Assembly: GCF_003056055.1 (NCBI RefSeq)
Contig: NZ_PYFP01000002.1
Span: 1,488,001 to 1,552,000 of the forward strand
Source: Glaciimonas sp. PCH181
GTDB lineage: Bacteria > Pseudomonadota > Gammaproteobacteria > Burkholderiales > Burkholderiaceae_D
Length of the DNA stretch: 64,000 nucleotides
Direction: 5' to 3'
Position 1 is the stretch's first letter. Each line of letters begins with the position of its first letter. Below the pieces are notes generated by a model, which saw nothing but the letters and a program-made list of their open reading frames with translations, had not been told where the DNA came from and did no database searches. Positions 10,358 through 19,664 of this stretch are shown here, piece by piece. The position numbers were made by a program, and so were the translations under genes.

Positions 10358-10391
10358 TAAAAAAGCCCGAAAGCAGGGCGCTCATCGGGCT
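10358..10391 (-). terminator. Regulatory terminator in the metX leader
   Basis: Read in the direction of metX, AGCCCGA pairs with TCGGGCT across a 14-base loop and is followed by a T6 run. It lies between the aptamer and the metX start, as expected for an attenuator. Its loop contains GCGCCC, complementary to the 3' strand of aptamer stem P1. Confidence 0.8.
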
Positions 10392-10412
10392 AACACGGGG
10401 CTTGTAATGCAA

Positions 10413-10500
10413 GCTCGCTTTAGCCGTATTTATTCGACATTTCCAATGGAAATGTCACGCGCCCGCAAGCTGAGGTGGTGAGACCAGTCAAATCGGCGCT
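10413..10500 (-). promoter_or_regulatory. SAM-II-like riboswitch aptamer upstream of metX
   Basis: Read on the minus strand, P1 pairs GCGCC (10499-10495) with GGCGC (10463-10459). Loop 1 starts with GATTT and ends with GCTTGC (10470-10465). After P1 come GTGA, a 9-bp extra hairpin (GACATTTCC / GGAAATGTC, 10456-10436), TAAAT, and the conserved GCTAAA (10424-10419). Directly after that, GCGAGC (10418-10413) pairs with GCTTGC of loop 1, forming the pseudoknot. The order and key sequences (GATTT, TTGC, GCGTGA, TAAAT, GCTAAA) match the SAM-II class. The extra hairpin and the long loop 1 make it a variant. SAM binding is inferred; the gene regulated, metX, is the usual SAM-II target. Confidence 0.8.
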
Positions 10501-10504
10501 GTTT

Positions 10505-10525
10505 GTTGTTAAGTAACTTAACAAC
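10505..10525. repeat. Perfect palindrome at the metX transcription start
   Basis: GTTGTTAAG and CTTAACAAC form a 9-bp perfect inverted repeat around TAA, immediately upstream of the aptamer and about 7 bases downstream of the -10 box. It could be an operator or a 5' hairpin of the mRNA. Confidence 0.5.
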
Positions 10526-10531
10526 GGTACT

Positions 10532-10560
10532 AGAATAACCAAGTCGAGGGCTGTAGTCAA
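10532..10560 (-). promoter_or_regulatory. Sigma-70 promoter for metX-metW
   Basis: TTGACT (-35) and TATTCT (-10) are separated by exactly 17 bases on the minus strand. The predicted start near 10525 falls just before the riboswitch aptamer, which supports the call. Confidence 0.65.
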
Positions 10561-10660
10561 ACCGGCGTGTACCGGTTTAGCCACTGCATTTTTCGACGGT
10601 TAATGATTGCTCTTATTCGATTGCTTTTATTCAATCGATGGCATTGTTGGTTAATGTCTT

Positions 10661-12412
10661 TTAAGCAGCGCGCATCTGGGTGATGGCGGCTGCAATCGCG
10701 CTGGGTTCTGTGGTGCGTAGAATTTTTTTGGTCTGCGCGGTCAGCATTTCCAGATTGCTGTTTAATATTTCCTGTTTGACTGCCAATAAATGGGTCGGGT
10801 CCATTGAAAACTCTAATAATCCCATCCCCAGCAGCAAACGTGTGTACTTGATATCGCCTGCCATTTCCCCGCACACCGACACCGGAACTTCAGCTTTTCG
10901 GCCCATCGCAATCACTGTCGACAACAGGAACAGCACCGCCGGATGCAAGGGGTTATACAGGTGCGATACTTCGTGATCGACGCGATCGATCGCCAGCGTG
11001 TACTGAATCAGGTCATTCGTGCCTATCGACAAGAAATCCATGCGTTTGATGAACATCGGCAGCGCCAAAGCTGCAGCCGGGATTTCTATCATTGCGCCAA
11101 TCTGCATGCCTTCATCAAACTTAATCTTTTCGTCGCGTAGCTGCTGCTTTGCCTGGGCGATCAGCGCTAATGTCTGGTCAATTTCAAACGCATGCGCGAG
11201 CATTGGGATGAGTAATTTGACCGTGCCAAAGGCGGATGCGCGCAAAATGGCGCGTAATTGGGTCAGAAATAGCTGCGGTTCAGCCAGGCAATAGCGAATC
11301 GCGCGCAATCCCAGCGCGGGATTCAGCGCCGTCTGCTCGCTGGTATCAAGCGGCTTGTCTGCGCCGACATCCAGTGTGCGGATGGTGACCGGGCGGCCTT
11401 TCATGGCGACCACTGCCTGTTTATAGGAGGCAAATTGTTCGTCCTCGGACGGTAATTGTTGCTTATCGCCAATCCGGCCCATGAACAAAAATTCAGAGCG
11501 GAATAACCCGACCCCGTTTGCCCCGGATTCCATCGCTGGCCCGCAATCATCCGGCAGTTCGATGTTGGCTAGCAACGTAATTTCTACGCCGTCCAGTGTG
11601 ACTGCGCGTGTTTTCTTGAGTTTGCCGAGTTTTTTGCGTGCGCGGACTTGCTGCGCTTGTTGTTCACGGAATTGTTGGAGCACCATCGGCGACGGATCGA
11701 CGATGACAACGCCAGCCTGTCCATCGATGACGATCCAGTCATCCTGTTTGATCAGTAACGAAGCGTGGCCCATGCCGACCACGGCGGGGATATCCAGACT
11801 GCGTGCAACGATCGCAGTATGCGAGTTTTGACCACCCTGATCGGTGATAAATCCGGCGAAAGCCCGATTGCGGAACTGCAACATATCGGCCGGAGAAATA
11901 TCGTGCGCGACGACGATAATATTCGGCGAAGTGGCATCATCGCCATCAACTTCCGGCAGCGTGGTGGCCGTGCCGGTCAATATTTTGAGCAATCGTTCAC
12001 CAACTTGCTGAATATCGGTTTTGCGCTCACGCAGATAAGGATCTTCAATTTCGTCGAATTGGGCCGAGACTTCATCGATCTGCGTCACCAAAGCCCACTC
12101 GGCGTTGTATTGACGGTGCCGGATGATTTCCAAAGGCACGGCGGTCAGCATCGGATCGGCCAGAATCAGCAAATGAACATCGATAAAAGCACCTAACTCT
12201 GCCGGGGATTCTTTGGGTAAGTCAGTGCGGATGGTTTGCAGTTCTTTGCGGACTGTTTTGACTGCATCTTCAAGCCGCCGGACTTCGGCTTCGACCTGGG
12301 TTTCGGACACCAGATAATGTTTGACGTCCATCGCGGTGGGCGCAAGTAAATGTGCTCGACCAATCGCGATACCGCGTGAAACCGGAATGCCATGTAGGGA
12401 AAAGGATGCCAT
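10661..12412 (-). CDS. ptsI: Phosphoenolpyruvate-protein phosphotransferase (enzyme I)
   Basis: Enzyme I takes phosphate from phosphoenolpyruvate and passes it to HPr. The 583-residue protein has the phosphohistidine domain with the active-site motif GGQNSHTAIVAR (His198) and the C-terminal PEP-binding barrel, with LFRSEFLFMGR and the SIGTNDLIQYTLA block. I chose the ATG of MASFSLHGIPVSRG because family members start there; an in-frame TTG 54 bp upstream is possible but has no ribosome binding site. It follows ptsH and an EIIA gene on the same strand, and no sugar permease EIIBC gene is nearby, so it probably serves a regulatory phosphorelay. Confidence 0.93.
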   Translation of the reverse strand: MASFSLHGIPVSRGIAIGRAHLLAPTAMDVKHYLVSETQVEAEVRRLEDAVKTVRKELQTIRTDLPKESPAELGAFIDVHLLILADPMLTAVPLEIIRHRQYNAEWALVTQIDEVSAQFDEIEDPYLRERKTDIQQVGERLLKILTGTATTLPEVDGDDATSPNIIVVAHDISPADMLQFRNRAFAGFITDQGGQNSHTAIVARSLDIPAVVGMGHASLLIKQDDWIVIDGQAGVVIVDPSPMVLQQFREQQAQQVRARKKLGKLKKTRAVTLDGVEITLLANIELPDDCGPAMESGANGVGLFRSEFLFMGRIGDKQQLPSEDEQFASYKQAVVAMKGRPVTIRTLDVGADKPLDTSEQTALNPALGLRAIRYCLAEPQLFLTQLRAILRASAFGTVKLLIPMLAHAFEIDQTLALIAQAKQQLRDEKIKFDEGMQIGAMIEIPAAALALPMFIKRMDFLSIGTNDLIQYTLAIDRVDHEVSHLYNPLHPAVLFLLSTVIAMGRKAEVPVSVCGEMAGDIKYTRLLLGMGLLEFSMDPTHLLAVKQEILNSNLEMLTAQTKKILRTTEPSAIAAAITQMRAA

Positions 12413-12583
12413 CTGTTCAGCCCGCGTTAATTGGTGTCTAAGAATGATTGAACAGGGTTGCGCCAAACCGCGTGCATAAGCAGGACAGGGGGTGAAGTTA
12501 CCAACCCCATATCGACAATATCGTCATGTCTGGCCGCACCGTGATTGCGCTAACTTTGCCGTGATTTTTAGCGCGAAGCCAGA

Positions 12584-12853
12584 TTATTCGCCTTCGCCGA
12601 ATTTGTCCTGTATCAACTGATTGAGCGCTTCGAAGCATTCTTTCTCGTCTGCGCCCTCAGCTTCCAACAAAACGCTGCTGCCTTTTCCTGCCGCCAGCAT
12701 CATGACGCCCATGATCGACTTAGCATTGACACGCCGATTGTTTCGGGAGATCCAGACTTCGCATTTAAATTTGCTGGCAAGTTGGGTGAATTTAGCCGAT
12801 GCACGTGCATGCAGGCCTAATTTATTGATGATTTCAATTTCTTTTTGAATCAT
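12584..12853 (-). CDS. ptsH: Phosphocarrier protein HPr
   Basis: HPr relays phosphate from enzyme I to EIIA proteins. The 89-residue protein shows the phosphorylated His15 in NKLGLHARAS and Ser46 in NAKSIMGVMML, the position used by HPr kinase in bacteria that have one. No hprK is visible in this window. It lies between the EIIA gene upstream and ptsI downstream, all on the minus strand. The ribosome binding site is weak and A-rich (AAAAGAAAA). Confidence 0.95.
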   Translation of the reverse strand: MIQKEIEIINKLGLHARASAKFTQLASKFKCEVWISRNNRRVNAKSIMGVMMLAAGKGSSVLLEAEGADEKECFEALNQLIQDKFGEGE

Positions 12854-12953
12854 GGAGTTTTCTTTTAGTTATGGTGTTTATACACATTGATACGGCGTTT
12901 ATAGCGTCTATCAGTAACGATTTTCCCTTTGTACGTATGCACGAACCCAGCAA

Positions 12954-13358
12954 TTATTGTGCCACCCGCACGCGATTATCGACCCGGACCGCGCCGCCCT
13001 GACCACCAGCCAGCGCCATTTCGGTGACAACGTCGAGCGTGTCCTCGCGATACGTCAGCGCCCGCAATAACATCGGCAAACTGATGCCTGCAATGACTTG
13101 CGTTTGCGTGCCGCTGCACAATGGTAACGTGCAGTTGGACGGCGTGCCGCCCATCACATCCGTGATCACCAATACGCCAGAACCGTCGTTCAATCGCTCT
13201 ACCGCCTGTTTTGCCATCAATTGGACTTCGGCAGTATTTTGATCGGCGATAACATCAATCGCCTCGAACCGCTCTGGCATCTGTCTAAATACGTGGGAAA
13301 CGGCGGTAATAAACGCCTGACCAAGGGGTGAATGGGTTAATAAAAGAATACCGACCAT
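12954..13358 (-). CDS. PTS EIIA component, mannose/fructose type
   Basis: The 134-residue single-domain protein resembles EIIA of the mannose family. The phospho-accepting histidine is expected to be His9 in LLLTHSPLG, and the later VITDVMGGTPSN block is characteristic of the fold. The gene heads the EIIA-ptsH-ptsI run. With no EIIB, EIIC or EIID gene here, this EIIA probably signals phosphorylation state rather than feeding a permease, as described for Burkholderiales with incomplete PTS systems. A link to a specific target cannot be read from the sequence. Confidence 0.88.
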   Translation of the reverse strand: MVGILLLTHSPLGQAFITAVSHVFRQMPERFEAIDVIADQNTAEVQLMAKQAVERLNDGSGVLVITDVMGGTPSNCTLPLCSGTQTQVIAGISLPMLLRALTYREDTLDVVTEMALAGGQGGAVRVDNRVRVAQ

Positions 13359-13535
13359 ATTTTTAATACCAGACCCGCTATGCGGATAAAAGCGAACATG
13401 TCAGGTGACATATTTCGCCATCATTTTAGGCGTTTTCGATATTTTTTATCAGCCTGTCGTAAAACTGCATCATTCAGGTTTCGTTCCCGCCGTATCAACG
13501 TCATTTGATGTATGACGTTGATGAATCTCGTTGCT

Positions 13536-14480
13536 TTATGCCTGCACTGCCGCTTCCAAAGCATCGATGAACATTTCTGCCACATTGAAGCCTGCCTGTT
13601 GCATGATTTCCTGGAAACAAGTTGGGCTGGTGACGTTAACTTCTGTTAAATAGTTACCAATAACGTCTAATCCTACCAATAACAAGCCACGTTTGATCAG
13701 GATTGGTCCTAACGTTTCGCCGATTTCGCGCTCACGTTCTGTCAGCGGCTGCGCCACGCCTAAACCACCGGCTGCCAGATTGCCACGTACTTCCGATCCT
13801 TGGGGAATCCGTGCCAACGTGTACGGGACGACTTCGCCACCGATCACCAATACGCGCTTGTCGCCAGCAACGATCTCGGGGATGAAGCGTTGAATCATGA
13901 TGGTTTGACGGCCATTGTTGGTCAATGTTTCGATGATCGAACCAAGATTCATACCATCGGCTTTGACCCGGAAAATACCTGCGCCGCCCATGCCGTCCAA
14001 CGGTTTCAGGATGACATCCTGATGTTCCTCATGGAACGCACGCAAACGCGTCGCGTCGCGGGTAACTAATGTAGGGGAGATAAATTGCGGAAATTGCGCA
14101 ATGGCGAGCTTTTCATTGTGATCACGAATAGCTTGCGGCTTATTGAAGACGCGCGCGCCTTGTTTTTCAGCTAATTCCAACAAATACGTGGTGTAGATGT
14201 ATTCCATGTCGAATGGTGGATCTTTACGCAGCAAGATCGCATCGAACTCAGACAAAAACATCTGCGTTGGCGCGGCTGCCCGAAACCAATCGTCGCCATC
14301 ACCAGTCAGTGTCACGCGAGCAACATTGGCGGTGACAATGCCGCTTTCTAGCGCCATGTCTTGCTGCTCAAACGCATAGATCGTGTGACCGCGTTTGACG
14401 GCTTCGACCATCATCGCATAAGTTGTGTCTTTGTAAATTTTAAAACTATCGAGCGGATCGGCGAGGAAAGCGATTTTCAT
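13536..14480 (-). CDS. gshB: Glutathione synthetase
   Basis: This cytoplasmic ATP-grasp enzyme joins glycine to gamma-glutamylcysteine, the second step of glutathione synthesis. The 314-residue length is typical. Recognisable blocks are the N-terminal FLADPLDSFKIYKDTTYAMM, the ATP-binding loop LKPLDGMGGAGIFRV near residue 160, and NVTSPTCFQEI near the C-terminus. I chose the ATG at 14480, with AAGGC upstream; a TTG two codons earlier is less likely. It lies 67 bp downstream of gshA on the same strand, so both steps of the pathway are probably co-expressed. Confidence 0.95.
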   Translation of the reverse strand: MKIAFLADPLDSFKIYKDTTYAMMVEAVKRGHTIYAFEQQDMALESGIVTANVARVTLTGDGDDWFRAAAPTQMFLSEFDAILLRKDPPFDMEYIYTTYLLELAEKQGARVFNKPQAIRDHNEKLAIAQFPQFISPTLVTRDATRLRAFHEEHQDVILKPLDGMGGAGIFRVKADGMNLGSIIETLTNNGRQTIMIQRFIPEIVAGDKRVLVIGGEVVPYTLARIPQGSEVRGNLAAGGLGVAQPLTEREREIGETLGPILIKRGLLLVGLDVIGNYLTEVNVTSPTCFQEIMQQAGFNVAEMFIDALEAAVQA

Positions 14481-14547
14481 TATCAAGCCTTGTTGTGTTG
14501 TCTTACTGTCTTGTTATCATAATCCTGAACAACGTTTTAGTGCGCTA

Positions 14548-15846
14548 TCAGTAAATTTCAGGATTTGGATCGGTTTTTTCCATTTCCAGCGACGCCGCCA
14601 GCAACGCCAGACGCGCCACTACCCCATACATATAGAAGCGGTTCGGCGCGGTTGTGCCCGGTTTTGCCAGCAAATCTGGCAACGCATGCTGTTGCGCAAA
14701 CGCCAGCGGCACATAATGCGCGCCCGGCGCGTTCAGATTTTCATTGATGCCGCGCTCGGAGTGCACGCGATAAAAACCGCCGACAACGTAGCGATCAATC
14801 ATGTACACCACCGGTTCTGCTACGGCGTCGTTGATGTGCTCAAAAGTATGCACGCCTTCCTGGATGATCACGTCGTGGATCGCCAAGCCTTCTTTGCCGA
14901 CCGACATTTTGTTGCGTTGTTTCAGATTCAATTCTTTGATCTGGCTGGCATCCGTGATGCTGGTAATGCCCATGCCATAGGTGCCCGCATCGGCTTTGAC
15001 GATGACAAAAGGTTTTTCCTTGATACCGTATTCTTTATACTTTTTACGAATCTTCGACAGCGTTGAACTGACGCTGGATGCCAATGCATCTTCGCCGATA
15101 TGTTCCTGAAAGTTGATTTGATCGCATTTGGCGAAAAACGGATTCAGCATCCAGGGATCGACATCGACCATTTTCGCAAATTTTTTCACCACGTCATCGT
15201 AGGCGGCAAAGTGGTTGCTTTTGCGACGCACTGCCCATCCTGCATGTAGTGGCGGCAAGACGTTTTGTTCGTTCAGATTCTCTAATATAGAGGGGATGCC
15301 TGAAGACAGATCATTGTTGAGCAAAATCGTGCAGGGATCGAAATTTTTCAGCCCCAGACGACGGCCATTATGCGAGCGTTCCAGCGGTTCTAGCGTAACA
15401 GTCGTGCCATCCGGCAATTCTATGGTTACCGGTTCGGTCACATCATCGGCCAACGAGCCAAGTCTTACATTTAAGCCGGTCTGCCTGAAGATTTGCATCA
15501 ACCGTGCAACATTCTGCAAATAGAATGTGTTGCGGGTATGCAACTCTGGCAATAACAATAGATTCTTAGCATCCGGACAATATTTTTCAATCGCTGCCAT
15601 CGCGGCTTGTACGGCTAGCGGCAACATTTCCGGGGATAAATTATTAAATCCGCCTGGAAATAAATTGGTATCTACCGGCGCTAATTTGAAACCAGAATTA
15701 CGCAGATCGACCGAGCAGTAAAACGGTGGCGTGTGTTCTTGCCACTCCATCCGAAACCAGCGTTCAATCGCCGGTGTGGCAGTCAGGATTTTCTTTTCGA
15801 GATCAAGGAGGGGGCCGTTTAGAGCAGTGACGAGGTGCGGAACCAT
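14548..15846 (-). CDS. gshA: Glutamate-cysteine ligase, proteobacterial GshA type
   Basis: This enzyme catalyses the ATP-dependent joining of glutamate and cysteine, the first and rate-limiting step of glutathione synthesis. The 432-residue protein is of the type found in beta- and some other proteobacteria, distinct from the longer E. coli GshA. It is recognised from CSVDLRNSGFKLAPVDTN near the start and the VKADAGTYGMGI block near residue 290. It precedes gshB on the minus strand. The 339 bases upstream, up to the amtB stop, hold no gene, only two hairpins. Confidence 0.92.
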   Translation of the reverse strand: MVPHLVTALNGPLLDLEKKILTATPAIERWFRMEWQEHTPPFYCSVDLRNSGFKLAPVDTNLFPGGFNNLSPEMLPLAVQAAMAAIEKYCPDAKNLLLLPELHTRNTFYLQNVARLMQIFRQTGLNVRLGSLADDVTEPVTIELPDGTTVTLEPLERSHNGRRLGLKNFDPCTILLNNDLSSGIPSILENLNEQNVLPPLHAGWAVRRKSNHFAAYDDVVKKFAKMVDVDPWMLNPFFAKCDQINFQEHIGEDALASSVSSTLSKIRKKYKEYGIKEKPFVIVKADAGTYGMGITSITDASQIKELNLKQRNKMSVGKEGLAIHDVIIQEGVHTFEHINDAVAEPVVYMIDRYVVGGFYRVHSERGINENLNAPGAHYVPLAFAQQHALPDLLAKPGTTAPNRFYMYGVVARLALLAASLEMEKTDPNPEIY

Positions 15847-16061
15847 AGAGAAACTCTTACACTTTCATGTTAAGCGCTGTAGCGCATTTTTTAAGTGCTA
15901 GCGGGGGCTTATATCAATTTTGGCTGCGCTTGAATGACCTCGATTTTAACGGGAATTATCTTAATCCGTTGCGCGAAAACGCATTATCTGGCGATCGGGT
16001 CAATTGTGCAGGACTAATAACATTAGGGCAATTTGATGTTTTTAAAGTCCCTGAAAGTGAA

Positions 16062-16098
16062 AAAAGCGCCCTCAATATGACTACTTGAGGGCGCTTTT
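16062..16098 (-). terminator. Terminator downstream of amtB
   Basis: A perfect 14-bp stem (AAAAGCGCCCTCAA / TTGAGGGCGCTTTT) with a 9-base loop. Read leftwards it ends in a T-run, so it fits the end of the torF-glnK-amtB transcript. The rest of the 15847-16185 gap holds no gene. Confidence 0.8.
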
Positions 16099-16138
16099 GT
16101 TTGTGGCCTGCTACTTGATGTACATCAGTTTCAGACCA

Positions 16139-16163
16139 CACCGGACGCTGTTGCCGTCCGGTG
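16139..16163 (-). repeat. Hairpin just after amtB
   Basis: CACCGGACG / CGTCCGGTG form a perfect 9-bp stem with a 7-base loop, 22 bases after the amtB stop. There is no T-run; it may protect the mRNA 3' region. Confidence 0.5.
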
Positions 16164-16185
16164 AATTTCTCAGATAAATCTCGGA

Positions 16186-17733
16186 TTAACCGTGATAAGC
16201 CGATTCGCCGTGGCTGGAAATGTCCAGACCTTCGCGCTCTTCTTCTTCTGTGACACGCAGACCGATAACGATATCGACTAGCTTGAAGGCAATGAATGCC
16301 ACCACACCAGACCAGATGACTGTCGTCAACACGCCTTGAAGTTGAATCCAGACTTGACCGCTAATTGAGTAGTCTGGGGCAACTGCGTTAGTAACATAGT
16401 CATAGATACCAGTACCGCCGAGGCTAGGTGCTGCAAACACACCTGTTAGCAACGCGCCAAGAATACCGCCGACGCCATGCACACCGAAGACATCTAACGA
16501 ATCATCTGCACGCAGGATCTTTTTCAAGCCTGTTACGCCCCACAAGCAAGCGAAACCAGCGATCAGACCCATGACCAGCGCGCCGCCTACACCGACAAAA
16601 CCTGCTGCTGGTGTAATGACAACCAAACCTGCAACCGCGCCAGATGCGCCGCCCAGCATGGAAGGCTTACCCTTGCCAATCCACTCACCCAGACTCCAGG
16701 TTAATACTGCGCCAGCCGTTGCGACCAAAGTATTGATGAAGGCCAGTGCTGCACCGCCATTGGCTTCCAGACCGGAGCCAGCGTTAAAGCCGAACCAACC
16801 GAACCACAGCAACGAAGCACCAACCATCGTCAATGTCAGGCTATGTGGCTTGAAAGCTTCTTTGCCGTAACCGACGCGTTTGCCGATAACGTAAGCGCCG
16901 ACCAGACCAGCAACCGCCGCATTGATATGGACCACTGTACCGCCAGCGTAATCCAGAGCACCTTTTTGGAATAACCAGCCTGCACTTGCAGTTGCTTTAA
17001 CAGCGGCGGCAGCGTCAGTATAGCCATCCGGACCAGGCCAGAACCAGACCATGTGGGCGATTGGCAAGTAAGCAAACGTGAACCACAGGACAGTGAAGGC
17101 CAGGATTGCAGAGAACTTGGCGCGCTCGGCAAATGCACCGATAACCAGTGCGCAAGTGATCGCTGCGAAGGCGCCTTGGAACACGACGAAGGCAAATTCT
17201 GGCAATACGACGCCTTTACTGAACGTTGCCGCCAGCGAATCAGGTGTCATACCGTGCAGGAATAGGCGGCTGAGGCCACCAAAGAAGTCGTTACCTTCAG
17301 TGAACGCAATGCTGTAGCCGTAGACGATCCACAGCACGATCACGAGCGAGAAAATAGTGAAACATTGCATCAGCACCGACAGCATGTTCTTGCTGCGGAC
17401 AAGACCGCCGTAGAACAGGCCGAGACCTGGCAAAGTCATCAAAATAACAAACGCGGTACATACTAATAGCCACGCTGTATCGCCCTTGTTAGGGACGGCT
17501 GGTGCTGGCACTGCGCCAGCGGCTGGAGCTGCCGCAGCAGGAGCAGCAACGACGGCAGCCGGTGCAGCTGCAGGCGCAGCAACCGGAGTAGCCTCGCTAG
17601 AAGCGCTGGCGACGGCTGATGCCGATGCCGATGCCGATGCATCATCAGCTGCTGAAGCTGGCAGCATGAAGCCGACCGCAAGCATTAGCGCGCAAAATGC
17701 CAGAAACGTGGCAATTATTCTTTTGATGTTCAT
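16186..17733 (-). CDS. amtB: Ammonium transporter AmtB with cleavable leader and Ala-rich linker
   Basis: AmtB is a trimeric inner-membrane ammonium channel, regulated by direct plugging by GlnK. The start is the ATG of MNIKRII, with AAGGGGA upstream (515 residues); a longer frame overlaps glnK. Residues 1-28 form a signal peptide ending in ASA. Residues about 29-84 are an unusual Ala/Ser/Pro-rich stretch, partly encoded by a GGCATC-type hexamer repeat (17618-17635). The channel core then begins at GDTAWLLVCTAFV, with the family blocks GLGLFYGGLVR, NAAVAGLVGAYV and FGVHGVGG. It is 13 bp downstream of glnK. The C-terminal tail after VTEEEE is the usual GlnK contact region. Confidence 0.94.
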   Translation of the reverse strand: MNIKRIIATFLAFCALMLAVGFMLPASAADDASASASASAVASASSEATPVAAPAAAPAAVVAAPAAAAPAAGAVPAPAVPNKGDTAWLLVCTAFVILMTLPGLGLFYGGLVRSKNMLSVLMQCFTIFSLVIVLWIVYGYSIAFTEGNDFFGGLSRLFLHGMTPDSLAATFSKGVVLPEFAFVVFQGAFAAITCALVIGAFAERAKFSAILAFTVLWFTFAYLPIAHMVWFWPGPDGYTDAAAAVKATASAGWLFQKGALDYAGGTVVHINAAVAGLVGAYVIGKRVGYGKEAFKPHSLTLTMVGASLLWFGWFGFNAGSGLEANGGAALAFINTLVATAGAVLTWSLGEWIGKGKPSMLGGASGAVAGLVVITPAAGFVGVGGALVMGLIAGFACLWGVTGLKKILRADDSLDVFGVHGVGGILGALLTGVFAAPSLGGTGIYDYVTNAVAPDYSISGQVWIQLQGVLTTVIWSGVVAFIAFKLVDIVIGLRVTEEEEREGLDISSHGESAYHG

Positions 17734-17746
17734 GTTAACAGTCCCC

Positions 17747-18921
<1,175 letters not shown>

Positions 18922-18989
18922 TTTTATCCCTGGTAGCTATGCAACATTAAAATACGAAGAGCCGGTAACTAAAGTTTCATTTCCTCTCT

Positions 18990-19006
18990 AGCAGGAGTCA
19001 TGCCAA
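18990..19006 (-). promoter_or_regulatory. Sigma-54 promoter for torF-glnK-amtB
   Basis: On the minus strand, TTGGCATGACTCCTGCT matches the -24/-12 consensus, with GG and GC exactly 10 bases apart. It lies about 70 bases before the porin start. An inverted repeat GCGATT-TAT-AATCGC lies upstream at 19031-19045. No clear NtrC site (GCAC-N6-GTGC) was found. The remainder of the 478-base gap (18922-19399) holds no gene I can support. Confidence 0.68.
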
Positions 19007-19399
19007 CGAATTCATATTGCGTTTTAAGGCGCGATTTATAATCGCTTTATTGTTTTAACCCCTACAATCTGCGCTTACCTTTAGCAAATACCTCCGGATT
19101 TCTGCACCATAGAGATGCATAAAATTGTTTTTGTATTATTTTGGTGCGCGCAAGTAAGGAATTGCCAATCTGCTCTCGGGCATAGCGGGGTTTGGGGTAG
19201 TTGACGCGCGTAATCTTGCGGGGATGCAGCCGGGCGATCGCATCGGTGGGCGTTCTGGCTCTGTGCAGCATAGGAATTCGCTGGATGGTGTGACATCTTG
19301 AGAGATTCTCTTAAGATGCATGCCAGTCTCACGCCGACGCCCTTGGCATGGGGTATCATTTTTATTCTTACGTTTTTTTGTATTTACAGGAGCATCACC

Positions 19400-19642
19400 A
19401 TGAGCAAGCCCAATTTTTTTGAAGATATGCAGTCCAAGATTAATCAGGCTATCGAAAACTCGCCCGCCAAAGACATCGAAAAAAACGTAAAGGCAATGCT
19501 GAGCAGCGGTTTCGCCAAACTCGATCTCGTGACACGGGAAGAATTTGATGTTCAGGCGCAGGTGTTGGCAACGACGCGGGCCAAGCTGGAATTGCTGGAA
19601 TCGCGCATTACTGAAATAGAAGCACAATTAAAGCGTCCATGA
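19400..19642 (+). CDS. ubiK: Ubiquinone biosynthesis accessory factor UbiK
   Basis: This 80-residue protein (formerly YqiC/BMFP family) assists the cytosolic ubiquinone biosynthesis complex. The N-terminus FFEDMQSKINQAIE is amphipathic and the C-terminal part (LATTRAKLELLESRITEIEAQL) is a coiled coil that trimerises in the family. The start is the ATG of MSKPN, preceded by CAGGAG; a longer frame upstream lacks support. It lies 22 bp before comM and may be co-transcribed with it. Confidence 0.88.
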   Translation: MSKPNFFEDMQSKINQAIENSPAKDIEKNVKAMLSSGFAKLDLVTREEFDVQAQVLATTRAKLELLESRITEIEAQLKRP

Positions 19643-19664
19643 CCGGCTTTCAACGGCAACACCC

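Noticed and set aside
12412..12466. TTG start extending ptsI by 18 residues
   Set aside because: No ribosome binding site; the extra residues are not part of enzyme I proteins.
19136..19627. A 163-residue reading frame on the minus strand opposite ubiK
   Set aside because: It is antisense to ubiK, has odd composition (many Arg and His, no family) and lacks a ribosome binding site.
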